64,000 bases of DNA from Azospirillum oryzae (GTDB lineage: Bacteria; Pseudomonadota; Alphaproteobacteria; Azospirillales; Azospirillaceae). The stretch spans positions 1 to 64,000 of the forward strand of contig NZ_VTTM01000011.1 of assembly GCF_008364795.1 (NCBI RefSeq), read 5' to 3'. The position numbers and the translations under genes are program-made. The notes under the pieces are model-generated. The model saw nothing but the letters and a program-made list of their open reading frames with translations, had not been told where the DNA came from and made no database searches. Below, piece by piece: positions 62,190-64,000 of this stretch; the stretch's first letter is position 1; the number at the start of each line of letters is the position of its first letter.

Positions 62190-63931
62190 CCACCAGAACC
62201 ACCGCAATCGACCCCGTCACGCTGGCCGTCCTGAAGGGCCGGCTGGAGCAGATCGCCGACGAGATGGACGCGACGCTCTACCGCTCCGCCTTCAATCCGA
62301 TCATCGCCGAGGCGCGCGACGCCTGCCACGGCCTCTACCATGCCGAGACCGGCGCCACGCTGGTGCAGGGCACCAACGGCCTGCCGATCTTCGTCGGCGC
62401 CATGGCCTTCGCGGTGAAGGCGGTGATCGACAAGGTGGCGAAGGAGGGCGACCTTCACCCTGATGACATCTTCTTGTTCAACGATCCCTATGACGGCGGC
62501 ACCCATCTGAACGACTTCCGTCTGGTGCGGCCGATCTTCCGCAATGGGCAGCTGTTCTGCTGGATGGCGTCGGTCGGCCACTGGCTCGACATCGGCGGCA
62601 ATGTGCCCGGCAACTTCAACGCCCGCGCCACCGACAGCTTCCAGGAAGGCGTGCGCATCCCGCCGGTGAAGCTGGTCAAGGCGGGCGTGATGAACCACGA
62701 CCTGCTGGCGATCCTCGCCGCCAATTCGCGCGTGCCGGTATCGAACTACGGCGACTTGAACGGACAGCTGAACGCGCTGGATCTGGGCGTGCGCCGCCTG
62801 ACCGAACTGCTGGACGAACATGGCGAGGAGACGGTCTCCGCCGCCTTCGACGCCTTCACCGCGCGGGCCGACGCGCTGATGCGCAGCGCCGTGTCGAAGC
62901 TGCCGGACGGCGTCTACAGTTTCGAGGATTATCTCGACAACGACGGCATCACGGCGGACCGGCTGCTGATCGCGCTGGACCTGACCATCGCCGGCGACCG
63001 GATGACGCTGGACTTCTCGCGCTCGTCGGCCCCCTGCGCCGGGCCGCTGAACATCGCCTATTCGACTGCGGTCGCCTGCTGCTATGTCGCGCTGAAGCAT
63101 GTCTTCACCGACGTGCCGGCCAATGCCGGCTGCCTGAACCCGATCACCTTCGTCATCCCCGAAAGCACGCTGCTGGCGGTGAAGCCGCCGAAGCCGGTCG
63201 GCGGCTATACCGAGACCATCCTGCGGGTGATCGGCGTGGTGTTCGGCGCACTCGCCCTGGCCGATCCGGCCCGCGCCACCGCCGCGCCCTTCGGCACCAT
63301 CAACGCGCTGTCGCTGGCCGGCCACCGTAAGGATGGCTCGCGCTGGGTGATGTTCTCCTTCTTCGGCGGCGGTTTGGGCGGCAATCCGGAGACGGACGGG
63401 CTGAACCACGCCAACAACCCGATCTCCACCGCCACCATCCCGCCGGTGGAAATCCTCGAAGCCGCCTATCCGGTGATGTTCACCCAATGGGCGCTGCGCC
63501 CGGACTCCGCCGGGGCCGGCCTGCATCGCGGCGGGCTGGGTGCGGTCTATGAGATCGAGGCGCTGACCGATGCCGACGTCTTCCTGCTGGGCGAGCGCGG
63601 TGTCTTCGCGCCCTTCGGCGTGGCCGGCGGCAGCCCTGCGGCGCTGAACCGTTTCACCTGGCAGAGCGACGAGGGCGAGAAGTCGCCGCCGCTCGCCTCC
63701 AAAGTAACCGACGTGAAGATCCGCGACGGCCAGCGCGTGCGGCTGGAGACGCCGGGCGGCGGCGGCTGGGGCGACCCGAAGCGGCGCGATGCGGAGGCCG
63801 TCGCCCGCGACGTGCGGCTCGGCTATCTCGGCCGAGAGGCTGCGCGCAGCGCCTATGGCGTCGCGTTGACCGACGATGGCGTGCTCGACATCGCCGCCAC
63901 GGCGACTTTGCGCGAATCCCCCGCCGCCTGA
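62186..63931 (+). CDS. hyuB: Hydantoinase B/oxoprolinase family protein
   Basis: A 581-residue HyuB-type subunit: AIDPVTLAVLKGRLEQIADE, DIFLFNDPYDGGTHLNDFRL, GHWLDIGGNVPG and the end region RVRLETPGGGGWGDP. With HyuA it forms an ATP-dependent enzyme that opens cyclic amides (5-oxoproline, N-methylhydantoin, caprolactam). Acetone carboxylase subunits belong to the same superfamily but are longer (over 700 residues). The start overlaps the upstream gene by four bases. Confidence 0.92.
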   Translation: MTTRTTAIDPVTLAVLKGRLEQIADEMDATLYRSAFNPIIAEARDACHGLYHAETGATLVQGTNGLPIFVGAMAFAVKAVIDKVAKEGDLHPDDIFLFNDPYDGGTHLNDFRLVRPIFRNGQLFCWMASVGHWLDIGGNVPGNFNARATDSFQEGVRIPPVKLVKAGVMNHDLLAILAANSRVPVSNYGDLNGQLNALDLGVRRLTELLDEHGEETVSAAFDAFTARADALMRSAVSKLPDGVYSFEDYLDNDGITADRLLIALDLTIAGDRMTLDFSRSSAPCAGPLNIAYSTAVACCYVALKHVFTDVPANAGCLNPITFVIPESTLLAVKPPKPVGGYTETILRVIGVVFGALALADPARATAAPFGTINALSLAGHRKDGSRWVMFSFFGGGLGGNPETDGLNHANNPISTATIPPVEILEAAYPVMFTQWALRPDSAGAGLHRGGLGAVYEIEALTDADVFLLGERGVFAPFGVAGGSPAALNRFTWQSDEGEKSPPLASKVTDVKIRDGQRVRLETPGGGGWGDPKRRDAEAVARDVRLGYLGREAARSAYGVALTDDGVLDIAATATLRESPAA

Positions 63932-63944
63932 CGAATCCGGAATC

Positions 63945-64000
63945 ATGACCATGAGCAACGTTACTTCGCGCGGCGCCATCGTCGGCGTCGATGTTGGCGG
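63945..64000 (+). CDS. hyuA: Hydantoinase A/oxoprolinase family protein (5' end only)
   Basis: Only the first 18 codons lie in the window, ending in RGAIVGVDVGG. The GVDVGG motif begins the ATP-binding (acetate-kinase-like) domain of HyuA proteins, which follows within the first 20 residues in that family. It starts 13 bases after hyuB, the usual partner. An in-frame ATG at 63951 is an alternative start. Confidence 0.75.
   Translation, partial: MTMSNVTSRGAIVGVDVG

Noticed and set aside
62186..64000. Acetone carboxylase subunits, which would link to the upstream acetone monooxygenase idea
   Set aside because: HyuB is 581 residues, well short of the over-700-residue carboxylase subunits, and the adjacent gene context is a Liv importer with an ICL-family enzyme.

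Overview
The window is GC-rich, densely coded DNA that looks like a metabolically versatile alphaproteobacterium. Azospirillum or a close relative is my best guess. The basis is codon and base use, an alphaproteobacterial initiator tRNA, TRAP and Liv transporters, a ribbon-helix-helix protein of a type common in Rhodospirillales, and compound CCCTCTCCC/GGGAGAGGG palindromes between genes. The genus is inferred, not shown. No phage, transposase, CRISPR array or rRNA was seen.

Layout. (1) 1-450: initiator tRNA, a terminator-like hairpin and a LysR remnant. (2) 0.5-7 kb: an AraC regulator; a minus-strand operon for a membrane-linked molybdenum hydroxylase (triheme cytochrome c, 2Fe-2S subunit, Mo subunit) ending in an FAD monooxygenase, as expected for N-heteroaromatic hydroxylation; an Lrp-type regulator. 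(3) 7.3-25.3 kb: a catabolic block bracketed by two paralogous 292-residue cupin-AraC regulators. It holds an MFS carrier, a DUF1302 outer-membrane protein, flavin reductase, a RibBA with a degenerate GTP cyclohydrolase half, two acyl-CoA ligases, two crotonases, a luciferase-like monooxygenase, a creatininase-like amidohydrolase and an AaeB/X/A-type aromatic-acid efflux set. (4) 25.4-34.3 kb: thiolase/TetR with paired operators, ABM protein, GlxA-type regulator, two-gene spacer region with an SDR, MscS channel, a BLUF-like protein lacking its photoactive residues, and a LysR gene. (5) 34.5-42.8 kb: an operon with SDR, split transketolase, TRAP transporter, threonate-dehydrogenase-like and 2-hydroxyacid dehydrogenases, ending in a deleted full-length-type transketolase pseudogene. 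(6) 42.85-55.0 kb: a soluble diiron monooxygenase operon (mimABCD type) with a dedicated GroEL paralogue and a sigma-54 activator. Divergent from it lies a cytochrome c / glyoxalase-like / gluconate-dehydrogenase-subunit-3-like / GMC oxidoreductase operon. (7) 55.1-64 kb: RHH protein, GntR regulator, complete branched-chain-amino-acid-type ABC transporter, isocitrate-lyase-family enzyme, HyuB, and the start of HyuA.

The most notable observation is in region 6. The 498-base gap between the divergent operons holds two sigma-54 promoter matches facing outward (TGGCAC-N5-TTGCT at 46185-46200 on plus; TGGCAT-N5-TTGCT at 45993-46008 on minus). Between them lies an inverted repeat suited to be a shared activator site. 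This suggests one MimR-like activator switches on both the monooxygenase and a periplasmic dehydrogenase/cytochrome module. An acetone to acetol to methylglyoxal route would fit but is inferred.

Region 3 may encode a previously undescribed flavin-dependent ring-opening and CoA-dependent degradation pathway. Its substrate cannot be read from the sequence.
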